Shown piece by piece: positions 39,885 through 49,503 of a DNA stretch of 64,000 bases. The DNA comes from Streptomyces sp. NBC_00287. GTDB taxonomy: Bacteria > Actinomycetota > Actinomycetes > Streptomycetales > Streptomycetaceae. A program made the translations under genes and the position numbers. Numbering within the stretch: the first letter of the stretch is position 1; every line of letters begins with the position of its first letter. The stretch is from contig NZ_CP108053.1 of the NCBI RefSeq assembly GCF_036173105.1, positions 1,736,001 through 1,800,000 of the forward strand, written 5' to 3'. The notes below the pieces were generated by a model. That model was not told the origin of the DNA, searched no databases, and worked only from the letters and a program-made list of their open reading frames with translations.

Positions 39885-40558
39885 TTCGCCGCCTCGCTCC
39901 CCTGCGCGGCGTTCTCCCGCGCGGCCGCCTCGTCCGCCTCGGCGGCCTCCCGGCGCACCGTGACGACCCGCTGGATCAGCGTGACCAGGCTGCCCACGGC
40001 GACGATCCACAGCGCGACGGGCAGCAGGTACTGAATGCCGGGTACCCCGAAGTCGTGCAGGCCCGCGAGCCCGGCCGCGACCAGGGAGATCACCAGCCGC
40101 TCGGCCCGCTCGACCAGACCGTTCACGGCGACCGGAAGACCGATCGACTCACCCCGGGCCTTGGTGTACGACACCACCTGGCCGCTCGCCAGACAGAAGA
40201 TCGAGACCGCGCACAGGACGAGGTCGTCGCCGCCACCGGCGTACCAGAGCGCGAAGCCGCCGAAGATCGCGCCGTCGGCGACGCGGTCGAGCGTGGAGTC
40301 CAGGAAGGCGCCCCAGCGGCTGGAGCGGCCCAGCTGGCGGGCCATGTTGCCGTCGACCAGGTCGGAGAACACGAAGAGCGTGATCACCACCGTGCCCCAG
40401 AAGAGCTCGCCCTGCGGGTAGAACACCAGCGCGCCCGCCATGACGCCGGCGGTGCCGATCAGCGTGACCGTGTCGGGGCTGACGCCCCGCCGGATCAAAA
40501 ACGCGGCGAACGGTGTGAGGACACGCGTGAAGAATGCACGCGCGTACTTGTTCAGCAT
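39881..40558 (-). CDS. pgsA: CDP-alcohol phosphatidyltransferase (phosphatidylinositol-phosphate synthase)
   Basis: Joins CDP-diacylglycerol to inositol phosphate, giving the PI precursor for PIMs. 225 aa, multi-pass, with the CDP-alcohol motif DGNMARQLGRSSRWGAFLD then STLD (about residues 68-90), showing all required Asp residues. The ATG at 40558 has GGGAAGG directly upstream and is preferred over an extended frame. It heads the coupled pgsA - acyltransferase - pimA group, which identifies it as the inositol-specific enzyme rather than the glycerophosphate one. Confidence 0.93.
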   Translation of the reverse strand: MLNKYARAFFTRVLTPFAAFLIRRGVSPDTVTLIGTAGVMAGALVFYPQGELFWGTVVITLFVFSDLVDGNMARQLGRSSRWGAFLDSTLDRVADGAIFGGFALWYAGGGDDLVLCAVSIFCLASGQVVSYTKARGESIGLPVAVNGLVERAERLVISLVAAGLAGLHDFGVPGIQYLLPVALWIVAVGSLVTLIQRVVTVRREAAEADEAAARENAAQGSEAAK

Positions 40559-40821
40559 GGCCTTCCCGAGGTTCGGTGTGGCCGCGCGGCCCCTGCTGGC
40601 CACCGGCTGGCCCATCGTAGCCAGGCACGCGCGTGGGCGGTGGCCGGGCGCCCACTCACGCTACGCGCGGGAGCGGCGGGCGCGATCACGTCCGCCGTAT
40701 GGACGCACCGTGACGGGAGTGGAAAGCTCGAAGAACCGCGGGCGTCACCGGAGCCGCCACCGCACGCGGATCCGCATGTCCGCGCCCACTGAAGACCTCA
40801 CCGTGCACGGGAGGCAAGGCC

Positions 40822-43020
40822 ATGGGCGACAAGGCGAACGCACACCCCGGAGCCGCCGGCAGGGCAACAGCGGCCGACCACCCCGCGTCCGTACGGAATG
40901 TGGTGCTGGTCGGCCACTCCGGATCGGGCAAGACGACATTGGTGGAAGCCCTCGCACTCACCGCGGGGGCAGTGAACCGGGCGGGCCGCGTGGAGGACGG
41001 CGGCACCGTCTCGGACTACGACGACATCGAGCACCGCCAGCAACGCTCGGTACAGCTCTCCCTGGTGCCCGTCGAATGGGACGGCATCAAGGTCAATGTT
41101 CTGGACACCCCCGGATACGCCGACTTCGTCGGGGAACTCAGGGCCGGTCTGCGAGCGGCGGACGCGGCCCTTTTCGTCGTCTCCGCCTCGGACGGCGTGG
41201 ACGGCTCGACCCGCATGGTGTGGGAGGAGTGCGCGGCGGTCGGCATGCCGCGCGCCATCGTGGTCACGCACCTGGAGGCCGCGCGGGCGGACTACGAGGA
41301 GATGACGCGGATCTGCGCGGACGCCTTCGGCGCCGACGACCCCGACGCCGTACTCCCGCTCTATCTGCCGCTGCACGGCCCGCAGGCGCCGGACGGGCAC
41401 GCGCCCGTGACCGGGCTGATCGGGCTGCTGTCGCAGAAGCTGTACGACTACTCCTCCGGGGAGCGCAAGGAGTCCGAGCCGGGCGAGGACCTGCTGCCGC
41501 AGATCGAGGAGGCGCGCAACCGGCTCATCGAGGGGATCATCGCCGAGAGCGAGGACGAGACCCTCATGGACCGCTATCTCGGCGGCGAGCAGATCGACGT
41601 CAAGACGCTCATCGAGGACCTGGAGCGCGCGGTCGCGCGCGGGGTCTTCTTCCCCGTCCTGGCCGCCGCCCCCGCGGCCGAGGGCGCCCGGCAGGGGCTC
41701 GGCACCATCGAGCTGCTGGAGCTCGTCACCGGCGGCTTCCCGACGCCGCTGGAGCGCGAGGCGCCGCGCGTCACCACGGTCGACGGCAAGCCGCGCGAGC
41801 TGAAGCTGTGCGATCCGGACGGGCCGCTGGTCGCGGAGGTCGTGAAGACGGCGTCCGACCCCTACGTCGGCCGGGTCTCGCTCGTGCGCGTCTTCTCCGG
41901 CACCCTGCGCCCCGACGCGACCGTCCATGTCTCCGGGCACGGGCTCGCCGACCGCGGGCACGAGGATCACGACGTCGACGAGCGGATCGGCGCGCTGTCC
42001 CGGCCGTTCGGCAAACAGCAGCGGGCCCTCACCCACTGCATCGCGGGCGACCTCGCGTGCGTGGCGAAGCTGAACCGCGCGGAGACCGGCGACACCCTCT
42101 CCGCCAAGGACGATCCGCTCCTGATGGAGCCCTGGGAGATGCCCGACCCGCTGCTGCCGCTGGCGATCCAGGCACACAGCAAGGCGGACGAGGACAAGCT
42201 CTCCCAGGGCCTGTCCCGGCTGGTCGCCGAGGACCCCACCATGCGCCTGGAACAGAACCAGGACACCCACCAGGTCGTCCTGTGGTGCCTCGGCGAAGCC
42301 CACGCCGACGTCGCCCTGGAACGGCTGCGCAGCCGCTACGGCGTCCAGGTCGACGTCGTACCGCACCGGGTCTCCCTTCGGGAGACGTTCGCGGACAAGT
42401 CGGCCGGGCGCGGGCGGCATGTGAAGCAGTCCGGCGGCCACGGGCAGTACGCCATCTGCGAGATCGAGGTGGAACCGCTGCCCGGCGGCTCGGGCATCGA
42501 GTTCGTGGACAAGGTCGTCGGCGGGGCGGTGCCGCGGCAGTTCATCCCGTCCGTCGAGAAGGGCGTACGCGCCCAGGCCGCCAAGGGAGTCGCGGCCGGT
42601 CATCCGCTCATCGACGTACGGATCACCCTGCTCGACGGCAAGGCGCACTCGGTGGACTCCTCCGACGCCGCCTTCCAGACGGCCGGCGCGCTGGCGCTGC
42701 GGGAGGCCGCGTCCGACGCGAAGATCCACCTCCTGGAGCCGGTCGCCGAGGTGACCGTGCTCGTCGGCGACGAGTACGTGGGCGCCGTGATGAGCGACCT
42801 GTCGGGGCGGCGCGGCCGGGTGCTCGGCACCGAACAGACCCCCGGCGGACGCACCCTGGTCCGCGCCGACGTGCCGGAGATCGAGATCGGCCGGTACGCC
42901 GTCGATCTGCGCTCCCTCTCGCACGGCACCGCCCGCTTCAACCGCTCCTACGCGCGGCACGAGCCGATGCCGCCGCAGATCGCCGAAAGGATCCGTGAAG
43001 AGACCCGGGATTCCGCGTAG
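40822..43020 (+). CDS. EF-G paralogue (EF-G2-like) with altered GTPase motifs
   Basis: 732 aa with all EF-G domains. Walker A GHSGSGKTT is intact (31-39), but the switch-I RGITI is RSVQL (75-79, Thr to Gln), the switch-II DTPGHVDF is DTPGYADF (95-102, catalytic His to Tyr at 99), and the guanine-specificity NKxD is THLE (149-152). GTP hydrolysis and perhaps guanine choice should therefore be impaired. A mycobacterial EF-G2 is reported to bind GTP without ribosome-stimulated hydrolysis, which fits. It cannot replace FusA; a ribosome-bound regulatory role is possible. It is a plus-strand gene placed between pgsA and the HIT gene. Confidence 0.9.
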   Translation: MGDKANAHPGAAGRATAADHPASVRNVVLVGHSGSGKTTLVEALALTAGAVNRAGRVEDGGTVSDYDDIEHRQQRSVQLSLVPVEWDGIKVNVLDTPGYADFVGELRAGLRAADAALFVVSASDGVDGSTRMVWEECAAVGMPRAIVVTHLEAARADYEEMTRICADAFGADDPDAVLPLYLPLHGPQAPDGHAPVTGLIGLLSQKLYDYSSGERKESEPGEDLLPQIEEARNRLIEGIIAESEDETLMDRYLGGEQIDVKTLIEDLERAVARGVFFPVLAAAPAAEGARQGLGTIELLELVTGGFPTPLEREAPRVTTVDGKPRELKLCDPDGPLVAEVVKTASDPYVGRVSLVRVFSGTLRPDATVHVSGHGLADRGHEDHDVDERIGALSRPFGKQQRALTHCIAGDLACVAKLNRAETGDTLSAKDDPLLMEPWEMPDPLLPLAIQAHSKADEDKLSQGLSRLVAEDPTMRLEQNQDTHQVVLWCLGEAHADVALERLRSRYGVQVDVVPHRVSLRETFADKSAGRGRHVKQSGGHGQYAICEIEVEPLPGGSGIEFVDKVVGGAVPRQFIPSVEKGVRAQAAKGVAAGHPLIDVRITLLDGKAHSVDSSDAAFQTAGALALREAASDAKIHLLEPVAEVTVLVGDEYVGAVMSDLSGRRGRVLGTEQTPGGRTLVRADVPEIEIGRYAVDLRSLSHGTARFNRSYARHEPMPPQIAERIREETRDSA

Positions 43021-43094
43021 TTGGCACCGGGCACAACCCAGGTGGGGTCGAACGGGCCCCACCCGAAAGGCCTTTGTGGAACGCTCCCCTCCGC

Positions 43095-43124
43095 GTCGGC
43101 GGACGGCTTCGGCCGTCCGCCGAC
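43095..43124 (+). terminator. UUCG-capped terminator after the EF-G paralogue
   Basis: A perfect 13-bp stem GTCGGCGGACGGC (43095-43107) / GCCGTCCGCCGAC (43112-43124) closed by a C(UUCG)G tetraloop, an exceptionally stable hairpin, 75 bp after the stop. Confidence 0.9.
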
Positions 43125-43230
43125 GAACTGTCGGTGGCTGCGGATACGCTGATGACCTGATCAACAGGTGTGCCGGGCAAGGAAGTCGGGAAGGCCGCAG
43201 AACGACAGTGGGCGGCGATCGGGGGCGGGA

Positions 43231-44886
43231 ATGACCGTTAACAGCGGTTACGGGGACATCTTCGGTCCCCAGGTGCCGCGCACGGGCGACGAGGGACAGA
43301 CGGCGACGTTCGCGCTGGCCTCGGCGGCCTATCGCGACACCGGCGTCGAGAAGATCCTCGAAGCCAACAGCGAGTGGCACCAGTCGGCCGTCAAGGCGGG
43401 CAAGATCAAGCTGTTCAAGCCGAACCTCGGCGAGGCCTTCTCCCGCGCGGTCGTGGACCGCATGGTCGGTCCGGGGCGCAAGCCGCTCATCCAGTCCTTC
43501 GGCGCCGAACCCCAGGTCGTCGTCGAGCACTGCCTCGCCGCCAACAACATCCGCAAGGAGCGCGACAACCGCCTGACCGTCGTCATGGTCCTGTGCGGAG
43601 TGCTGTTCCTGCCCGGCCTGCTCATCTGGCTGCTCGTCTTCCAACTGCGCACCAGCATGGCCAAACGCGAGGACAAGCGGGCCGGCGCCCTCGCCACCGC
43701 CCTGCTCGTCGCGGTGGGCGCCCTCGCCGTGATCTTCCTGATCCGGATGCCGTTCACCGGCTTCTGGGCCTGGTACGCGCGCGCGGCGGTCGTCCTGCCC
43801 GTCATCGGCTGGTACCTGGCCAAGCAGATCTGCGAGCGCACCGCGAAGGACCTCCGCGAGCGCTGGGACAGCCTGCTGGCCGGCAGCAGCGTCGGCGCCA
43901 AGGTCCCCGAGGCCGTGCCCAGCAGCCCCGGCGAAACACCGGCCGAGCAACTGCGCCAGTCCCTGGCCAAGCTCAGCGCCGAGCAGCAGTCCAACTCCGT
44001 GTTCTACGCCGGGCCCAAGGGCATCCTCGGCATGGGCACCCGCTGGGGCAGCTGGCAGCTCGCCGAGGACCTGGTCCAGGCCGACCCGCACCGCGAGATC
44101 CACCCGTTCCGCAGCTGGGACGTCATACGCTCGATCCACGACCAGCTGAAGATGCTGGCCCGCGGCCCGCTGAACACCGGCGGCTTCCCGACCCCGTCCA
44201 TACGGCACTGGATCGTCACGCCGATCGGCGAGAACGCCAAGGCGGTGGCCCGGCCCGGCGGCACCGACGTCGAGGCCTACCAGGTCAAGCAGCACGCCAT
44301 ACAGGACATCTGCAACAAGCAGCAGTTCGGCGCGGGCGACCGGCACTACCTGGGTGTGCAGTGGACGCTGTGGGACGGGCAGTTGGTGATCACCATGCTG
44401 ATCACGGTCACCGTGCTGCACGAGACGCTGCGCATCGAGGTCACCGGGCATGCGCTCGGCCCGGTGCACTCCCTGTTCACGTCAAAGTCCGAGGCCCCCA
44501 CGAAGGAAGTCCAGAAGTCCCTCAAGCCCTGGGAGACCCGGACGATCAAGCTGCCGCTGGTCAACGCCGACGAGGTCGTCCGGCTCGCGGCCCGGGCCCC
44601 GCTCGGCTGGTATCCCCCGCTGCTGAACTGGCTCGGCGGCACCCTGACCCTGCCCGAGCCCTTCGGCCTCCGGCACGCCTGGGCGGACAAGCCGTGGCGC
44701 CATCGCTTCATGGCCGACGACGCCCTGCGGGCGGCTACGCCGGTGCTGCGGGTGGTGCACGCGGCAGCGATAAGGGTGCTGGAGGAGAACGGCGTGAACA
44801 CGGAGAAGTTCGGGTCGAGGTCCGCGTTCTTGAGTACGGCGGTGCAGGACCCGTCGCCTCGGAAGGCTGACGTGTACGACGCGTAG
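43231..44886 (+). CDS. Conserved 551-aa membrane protein, unknown function
   Basis: N-terminal soluble part (1-110), two adjacent membrane helices (about 113-138 and 150-172), a third (about 178-198), then a large soluble C-terminal region (about 200-551) with one short hydrophobic stretch near 390. No catalytic signature was recognised. Notable segments are GVQWTLWDGQLVITMLITVT and WETRTIKLPLVNADEVV. The ATG at 43231 has GGGGGCGGGA upstream. It follows the EF-G paralogue on the plus strand beyond a strong terminator, so it is probably transcribed alone, and it converges with the HIT gene 16 bp away. Confidence 0.75.
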   Translation: MTVNSGYGDIFGPQVPRTGDEGQTATFALASAAYRDTGVEKILEANSEWHQSAVKAGKIKLFKPNLGEAFSRAVVDRMVGPGRKPLIQSFGAEPQVVVEHCLAANNIRKERDNRLTVVMVLCGVLFLPGLLIWLLVFQLRTSMAKREDKRAGALATALLVAVGALAVIFLIRMPFTGFWAWYARAAVVLPVIGWYLAKQICERTAKDLRERWDSLLAGSSVGAKVPEAVPSSPGETPAEQLRQSLAKLSAEQQSNSVFYAGPKGILGMGTRWGSWQLAEDLVQADPHREIHPFRSWDVIRSIHDQLKMLARGPLNTGGFPTPSIRHWIVTPIGENAKAVARPGGTDVEAYQVKQHAIQDICNKQQFGAGDRHYLGVQWTLWDGQLVITMLITVTVLHETLRIEVTGHALGPVHSLFTSKSEAPTKEVQKSLKPWETRTIKLPLVNADEVVRLAARAPLGWYPPLLNWLGGTLTLPEPFGLRHAWADKPWRHRFMADDALRAATPVLRVVHAAAIRVLEENGVNTEKFGSRSAFLSTAVQDPSPRKADVYDA

Positions 44887-44902
44887 CCGTGTTACGCCCG
44901 CA

Positions 44903-45451
44903 TCATGCCGTCGGCCACGACTCGGCCAGCATCTTCCTGGTGTCCGCCAACAACTGCGGCAGCACCTTCGTATGCCCCACCACCGGCATGAAGTTCGTGT
45001 CGCCTCCCCAGCGCGGGACGATGTGCTGGTGGAGGTGGGCCGCGATGCCGGCGCCGGCGACCGTGCCCTGGTTCATACCGATGTTGAAGCCGTGTGCCCC
45101 GGACGCGGTGCGCAGGGCCGTCATCGCCTGCTTGGTCAGGGCCGCCAGCTCGATGGTCTCGGGCTCGGTGAGATCGGTGTAGTCCGCGACATGCCGGTAG
45201 GGCACGACCATCAGATGGCCGCCGTTGTACGGGTACAGATTCAGCACCGCGTAGACCAGCTCGCCGCGCCGGACGATGAGCCCGTCCTCGTCGGACTTGG
45301 CCGGGATCGAGCAGAAGGGACAGCCGTCCTCGGCCCCCGGGCCGGTCGGCTTGTTCTCGCCCTGGATGTAGGCCATCCGATGGGGGGTCCACAGACGCTG
45401 GAACGCGTCCTGCGTCCCCACTCCCAACTGCTGCTCCGGCTCACTCGTCAT
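44903..45451 (-). CDS. HIT-family hydrolase/phosphorylase
   Basis: 182 aa, histidine-triad fold: zinc CPFC near residue 44, NLYPYNGGHLMVVPYRHV, and the triad HLHQHIVPRW. This is the actinobacterial branch that has Ap4A phosphorylase-like activity in mycobacteria. The ATG at 45451 (MTSEPEQQ) is used; an ATG 12 bp upstream is possible and neither has a good Shine-Dalgarno sequence. In mycobacteria the HIT gene lies directly between thrS and pgsA; here two plus-strand genes separate it from pgsA. Confidence 0.9.
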   Translation of the reverse strand: MTSEPEQQLGVGTQDAFQRLWTPHRMAYIQGENKPTGPGAEDGCPFCSIPAKSDEDGLIVRRGELVYAVLNLYPYNGGHLMVVPYRHVADYTDLTEPETIELAALTKQAMTALRTASGAHGFNIGMNQGTVAGAGIAAHLHQHIVPRWGGDTNFMPVVGHTKVLPQLLADTRKMLAESWPTA

Positions 45452-45530
45452 GCCATGCAGCATATGGCGTCGCCCGTTCGAGCCGTGTCGCCGGGGTTCG
45501 CCGGAAAGCGGCTCGGGCGAAGCTGGGCCC

Positions 45531-46187
45531 GTGGACGAAGACGACCGTCAGGGCCGCTGGGAGCAGCGCACCGAGGTGCCGCTCGCGCTGGCGTCCTTCG
45601 CCTTCCTCACCGCGTACGCGGTCCGCGTCCTGGCCACTGGTCTCACCGGGTTCGGGCAGGATCTGACCCTGGCGGTGATGCTGGGCGCCTGGACGCTGTT
45701 CGCCGTGGATTACGCGGTCCGCTGGCACCTTGCCGGTCAGGGGCTGCGTTTCGTACGGACGCACTGGCTGGACACGCTGGTGGTGCTGCTGCCCTTGCTG
45801 CGTCCGCTGCGGATCGTCCGGCTGTACGAGGCGATCCAGCGCCGGCACGGACAGCCCCGGCTGTCGCTGTACGCGCGCGTGATCACCTACGCGGGGGTGT
45901 CGGCCGTGCTGCTCGGCTTCGCGGGCGCCCTGGCGGTGTACCAGCGGGAGCGTGGGGCGCCCGGCACGTCCATGCACACCTTCGGGGACGCCGTCTGGTG
46001 GACCTGCGCCACGCTCACCACCGTGGGCTACGGCGATGTCACCCCCGTCACCTTCTGGGGCCGGGTGATCGCCGTCGGCATGATGGCCGGCGGCCTGGCC
46101 CTGCTCGGCGCGGTCACCGGCTCGTTCTCGTCGTGGCTGATCCAGGTGTTCTCCCGGGAGGACGACGAGAGGCCCCCGGGAAGCTGA
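45531..46187 (+). CDS. Voltage-sensor-type potassium channel
   Basis: 218 aa with six predicted membrane segments. S4 contains Arg at i, i+3 and i+6 (RPLRIVR), fewer than in animal Kv channels. The pore helix and selectivity filter WWTCATLTTVGYGDV (about residues 158-172) give K+ selectivity by the TVGYGD signature, followed by S6. The N-terminus is short and no cytoplasmic RCK or cNMP domain is present, so it is a minimal channel. The GTG at 45531 is the best start although its ribosome-binding site is weak. It is divergent from the HIT gene and convergent with thrS. Confidence 0.9.
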   Translation: MDEDDRQGRWEQRTEVPLALASFAFLTAYAVRVLATGLTGFGQDLTLAVMLGAWTLFAVDYAVRWHLAGQGLRFVRTHWLDTLVVLLPLLRPLRIVRLYEAIQRRHGQPRLSLYARVITYAGVSAVLLGFAGALAVYQRERGAPGTSMHTFGDAVWWTCATLTTVGYGDVTPVTFWGRVIAVGMMAGGLALLGAVTGSFSSWLIQVFSREDDERPPGS

Positions 46188-46203
46188 ACTCCCCGAGGGC
46201 CTC
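46169..46203. terminator. Terminator overlapping the channel gene stop, shared with thrS
   Basis: GAGGCCC (46169-46175) pairs with GGGCCTC (46197-46203), with inner GGG/CCC. The left arm is inside the last codons of the channel gene, and the site serves convergent thrS as well. Confidence 0.65.
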
Positions 46204-46214
46204 ACAGCGCCGGA

Positions 46215-48191
46215 TCAGACCTGCGCCCGCTCCTCGACGACCTTCGCGATCTTCGCGATGGCCTCGTCGAAGGGGATGCCGTTCTCCTGCGAGCCGTCGC
46301 GGAAGCGGAAGGAGACGGCGTTGTTGGCCATGTCCTCGTCGCCCGCGATGACCATGAAGGGCACCTTCTGCTTCTGGGCGTTGCGGATCTTCTTCTGCAT
46401 ACGGTCGGAGGAGGAGTCCACCTCGACCCGCAGGCCCTTCTTCTTGGCGGCGGCGGCGAACTTCTCCAGGAAGTCCACGTGCGCGTCGCCGATCGGGATG
46501 CCGATCGCCTGGACGGGCGCGAGCCACGCCGGGAAGGCGCCCGCGTAGTGCTCGAGCAGCACCGCGAAGAACCGCTCGATGGAGCCGAACAGCGCGCGGT
46601 GGATCATGACCGGACGCTGCTTGGAGCCGTCGGCCGAGGTGTACTCCAGGTCGAAGCGCTCCGGCAGGTTGAAGTCGAGCTGGATCGTCGACATCTGCCA
46701 GGTGCGGCCGATGGCGTCCTTGGTCTGGACGGAGATCTTCGGGCCGTAGAAGGCGGCGCCGCCCGGGTCCGGGACCAGCGGCAGGCCCTGCTTCTCGGCG
46801 ACCTGGCGCAGCGTCTCGGTCGCCTCCTCCCAGACCTCGTCGGAGCCGACGAACTTCTCCGGGTCCTTGGTGGACAGCTCCAGGTAGAAGTCGGTCAGAC
46901 CGTAGTCCCGCAGCAGCCCGAGGACGAAGGTGAGCGTCTTGTCGAGCTCCTCCGACATCTGCTCGCGGGTGCAGTAGATGTGCGCGTCGTCCTGGGTGAA
47001 GCCACGCGCGCGGGTCAGGCCGTGCACGACGCCCGACTTCTCGTACCGGTACACGGTCCCGAACTCGAAGAGGCGCAGCGGCAGTTCACGGTACGAGCGC
47101 CCGCGCGCGTCGAAGATCAGGTTGTGCATCGGGCAGTTCATGGGCTTGAGGTAGTAGTCCACGCCCTCGTCGAGCTGCATGGGCGGGTACATGCCCTCGG
47201 CGTACCAGTCCAGGTGCCCGGACGTCTCGAAGAGCTTCCCCTTCGTGGCGTGCGGGGTGTAGACGAATTCGTAGCCCTCTTCCTCGTGGCGGCGCCGCGA
47301 GTAGTCCTCCATGACCCGGCGGATGATGCCGCCCTTGGGGTGGAAGACAGCGAGGCCGGAGCCGATCTGCTCCGGGATGGAGAACAGGTCGAGTTCGTTG
47401 CCCAGCTTGCGGTGGTCGCGCTTCTCGGCCTCGGCGAGGAAGTCCAGGTAGCCCTTGAGCTCGTCCTTGGACGGCCAGGCGGTGCCGTAGATGCGCTGCA
47501 GCATCGGGTTCTTCTCGCTGCCGCGCCAGTACGCGGCGGCGTTGCGCATCAGCTTGAACGCGGGGATCAGGCGGGTCGAGGGCAGGTGGGGACCGCGGCA
47601 CAGGTCCTTCCAGCACAGCTCGCCGGTCTTGGCGTCCAGGTTGTCGTAGATCGTCAGCTCGCCGGCGCCGACCTCGACGTCCGCGCCGTCGTCGGAGGAC
47701 GCGGAGCCCTTGAGGCCGATCAGCTCCAGCTTGTAGGGCTCGTTCGCGAGCTCCTCACGGGCGGCCTCGTCGGTGACCGCACGGCGGGCGAACTTCTGCC
47801 CCCGCTTCTGGATCTCCTGCATCTTCTTCTCGATGGCCTTGAGATCCTCGGGCGTGAACGGCTTCTCGACGTCGAAGTCGTAGTAGAAACCGTCCTTGAC
47901 CGGCGGGCCGATGCCCAGCTTGGCCTCGGGGAACAGCTCCTGCACGGCCTGCGCCAGGACATGCGCGGTGGAGTGGCGCAGGATGTTCAGACCGTCCTCG
48001 GAGGAGATCTCGACGCCCTCGACCTCCTCGCCGTCGGCCAGGACGTACGACAGGTCCTTGAGCTCGCCGCCCACGCGCGCGGCGATGATCGAGCGCTCGC
48101 CTGCGAAGAGGTCGGCAGCCGTAGTGCCCGTCGTCACCACGCGCTCTTCCCGCTCGGAATCGCGTTGGATGATCACACGGACGTCTGACAC
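46215..48191 (-). CDS. thrS: Threonyl-tRNA synthetase
   Basis: Charges tRNA-Thr and edits Ser-tRNA-Thr. 658 aa: N-terminal TGS-like domain, editing domain with [12 protein letters not shown] (zinc/water His), class II core with [14 protein letters not shown] and [12 protein letters not shown] motif ([12 protein letters not shown]), and the C-terminal anticodon-binding domain starting near [12 protein letters not shown]. The GTG at 48191 follows AGGAGA and fits the family length. No T-box or threonine-attenuator structure is visible in the short leader. Confidence 0.98.
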   Translation of the reverse strand: MSDVRVIIQRDSEREERVVTTGTTAADLFAGERSIIAARVGGELKDLSYVLADGEEVEGVEISSEDGLNILRHSTAHVLAQAVQELFPEAKLGIGPPVKDGFYYDFDVEKPFTPEDLKAIEKKMQEIQKRGQKFARRAVTDEAAREELANEPYKLELIGLKGSASSDDGADVEVGAGELTIYDNLDAKTGELCWKDLCRGPHLPSTRLIPAFKLMRNAAAYWRGSEKNPMLQRIYGTAWPSKDELKGYLDFLAEAEKRDHRKLGNELDLFSIPEQIGSGLAVFHPKGGIIRRVMEDYSRRRHEEEGYEFVYTPHATKGKLFETSGHLDWYAEGMYPPMQLDEGVDYYLKPMNCPMHNLIFDARGRSYRELPLRLFEFGTVYRYEKSGVVHGLTRARGFTQDDAHIYCTREQMSEELDKTLTFVLGLLRDYGLTDFYLELSTKDPEKFVGSDEVWEEATETLRQVAEKQGLPLVPDPGGAAFYGPKISVQTKDAIGRTWQMSTIQLDFNLPERFDLEYTSADGSKQRPVMIHRALFGSIERFFAVLLEHYAGAFPAWLAPVQAIGIPIGDAHVDFLEKFAAAAKKKGLRVEVDSSSDRMQKKIRNAQKQKVPFMVIAGDEDMANNAVSFRFRDGSQENGIPFDEAIAKIAKVVEERAQV

Positions 48192-48282
48192 CGGTCTCTC
48201 CTGACTGAAGGTGGATTGCGGCGCCATACCGGGAGCGCGCGCACTACGGGATCGTACCGACCCGCACCCACCCAGGGCGAAA

Positions 48283-49503
48283 TCAGTCCCCTCCGCAGGC
48301 TTCCTCGAAGAAGTCGAGATTCTCCTGGAGCGACTTCAGCAGCCGGTCCCGCTCCGCCTCGTCGACCTGCACGGGTACGACGCCGGAGACCCCGGTGAGC
48401 TTGCGGAAGCCGCCCCGGCTCTCCAGCCGCCCGTGCACCCGCACGGGCAGTCCGACCAGGTGCGCGTGCCCGGCGATCCGGTAGGCCTCCTCGTCCAGCG
48501 TGAGCCGGACATGCGGGATCTCGGCCCCGGCCAGCACCCGCAGCCGTACGGTGCCCTCGCCGCGCGGGCCCGACCTGCGCATCCGGACCACGGCGCCGGT
48601 GATGCGCACGGACACGGACGGCTCCTCGCGCAGATAGCGGGCGCCGGCCTCGCGCAGCACCGGCAGGTCGCCCGGTGAGAACTCGACGGCCTCGGCGCCG
48701 GCCGCGCAGCCCTCGGGGACACCGGCACCAGGCGCCCATTCGACGGCGATGCGCGCGCCCTCGGTGCCCCGGACGAGGGCGATCAGGGCGTCGGTGAGCT
48801 CACGGCTGACGCCCGCCTCGACGGCGCCGTCGAAGGCGTCCATGCCGCCGGTGGCCCGCTGGTAGTCGATGGCCTCGCGGGCGGCGTACAGCGCCTGGTG
48901 CAGACGTACGGCGAGCGTGCGGCCGGTCCCGACGGGCACGAAGGCGGTCAGGCGGCGGCCTCCGGCCGGGGAGCCGACCAGGACGTTCTCCAGCATCGCT
49001 GCGGCGGGACGGCGGTGCCGGGCGCCGTAATAGCCCGCACGCGCGCGTGTGGCGAGGGCGGCGGCGAGCAGTGTCTGGCGCGCTGAGGCGCGCAGCTGCT
49101 CCTCCACGGTCCAGGGCGTCGTGCCCGCTGGCCCGGTGGGGACATCCCGCCACCAGCGGATCTCGTCGCTGGGCACGGCGAGGGAGACCAGTACCTCGCG
49201 GGCGGAGGGGGTGCCGCTGCGGGAGAGGGCGACGAGTGCCTCGCCGAGCAGGTCGTCGCTGTCTGGGAAGGCACGGTTCTCGGGCACGAGCAGGCTGGTC
49301 CCGCCGCCGCCCGGTCCTGGCGGGGTCCAGCGGCCGTAGCGTCCGGCCGCGCCGCCGCGGCGCTGCCAGCCGTGCCGGAGCAGCAGGGCGCTGAGGACGG
49401 CGGGGTCGACCTGGTCGGGCTCGGGGGGACGGTGCCAGCCGGCGGTGTCGACGGGGTGCGGCCTGACCGGCCGCAGGGGCTCCTCGATCGGGCGGTGCGT
49501 CAT
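48283..49503 (-). CDS. Unknown protein paired with the DUF4365 gene
   Basis: 406 aa, no recognised family. It has a proline/arginine-rich start, a central helical part (about 140-260), and a C-terminal beta-rich part (about 310-385) with [20 protein letters not shown] and [20 protein letters not shown] that looks like an OB or small-barrel fold. There is no membrane segment or signal peptide. Its ATG overlaps the DUF4365 stop as ATGA, so the two proteins are made together and may work as a complex. It is followed by thrS 91 bp away. The C-terminal barrel suggests nucleic-acid binding, but that is inference. Confidence 0.7.
   Translation of the reverse strand: MTHRPIEEPLRPVRPHPVDTAGWHRPPEPDQVDPAVLSALLLRHGWQRRGGAAGRYGRWTPPGPGGGGTSLLVPENRAFPDSDDLLGEALVALSRSGTPSAREVLVSLAVPSDEIRWWRDVPTGPAGTTPWTVEEQLRASARQTLLAAALATRARAGYYGARHRRPAAAMLENVLVGSPAGGRRLTAFVPVGTGRTLAVRLHQALYAAREAIDYQRATGGMDAFDGAVEAGVSRELTDALIALVRGTEGARIAVEWAPGAGVPEGCAAGAEAVEFSPGDLPVLREAGARYLREEPSVSVRITGAVVRMRRSGPRGEGTVRLRVLAGAEIPHVRLTLDEEAYRIAGHAHLVGLPVRVHGRLESRGGFRKLTGVSGVVPVQVDEAERDRLLKSLQENLDFFEEACGGD

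Noticed and set aside
40798..44469. Long open frame (about 1,220 codons) on the minus strand
   Set aside because: Antisense to the EF-G paralogue and the 551-aa gene, which have clear domains or membrane segments; the frame is a shadow.
44881..44897. GCGTA/TACGC hairpin between the 551-aa gene and HIT gene
   Set aside because: A 5-bp stem is too weak to call a terminator.
48192..48282. T-box or threonine attenuator before thrS
   Set aside because: The leader is under 100 bp, with no specifier loop or T-box sequence.
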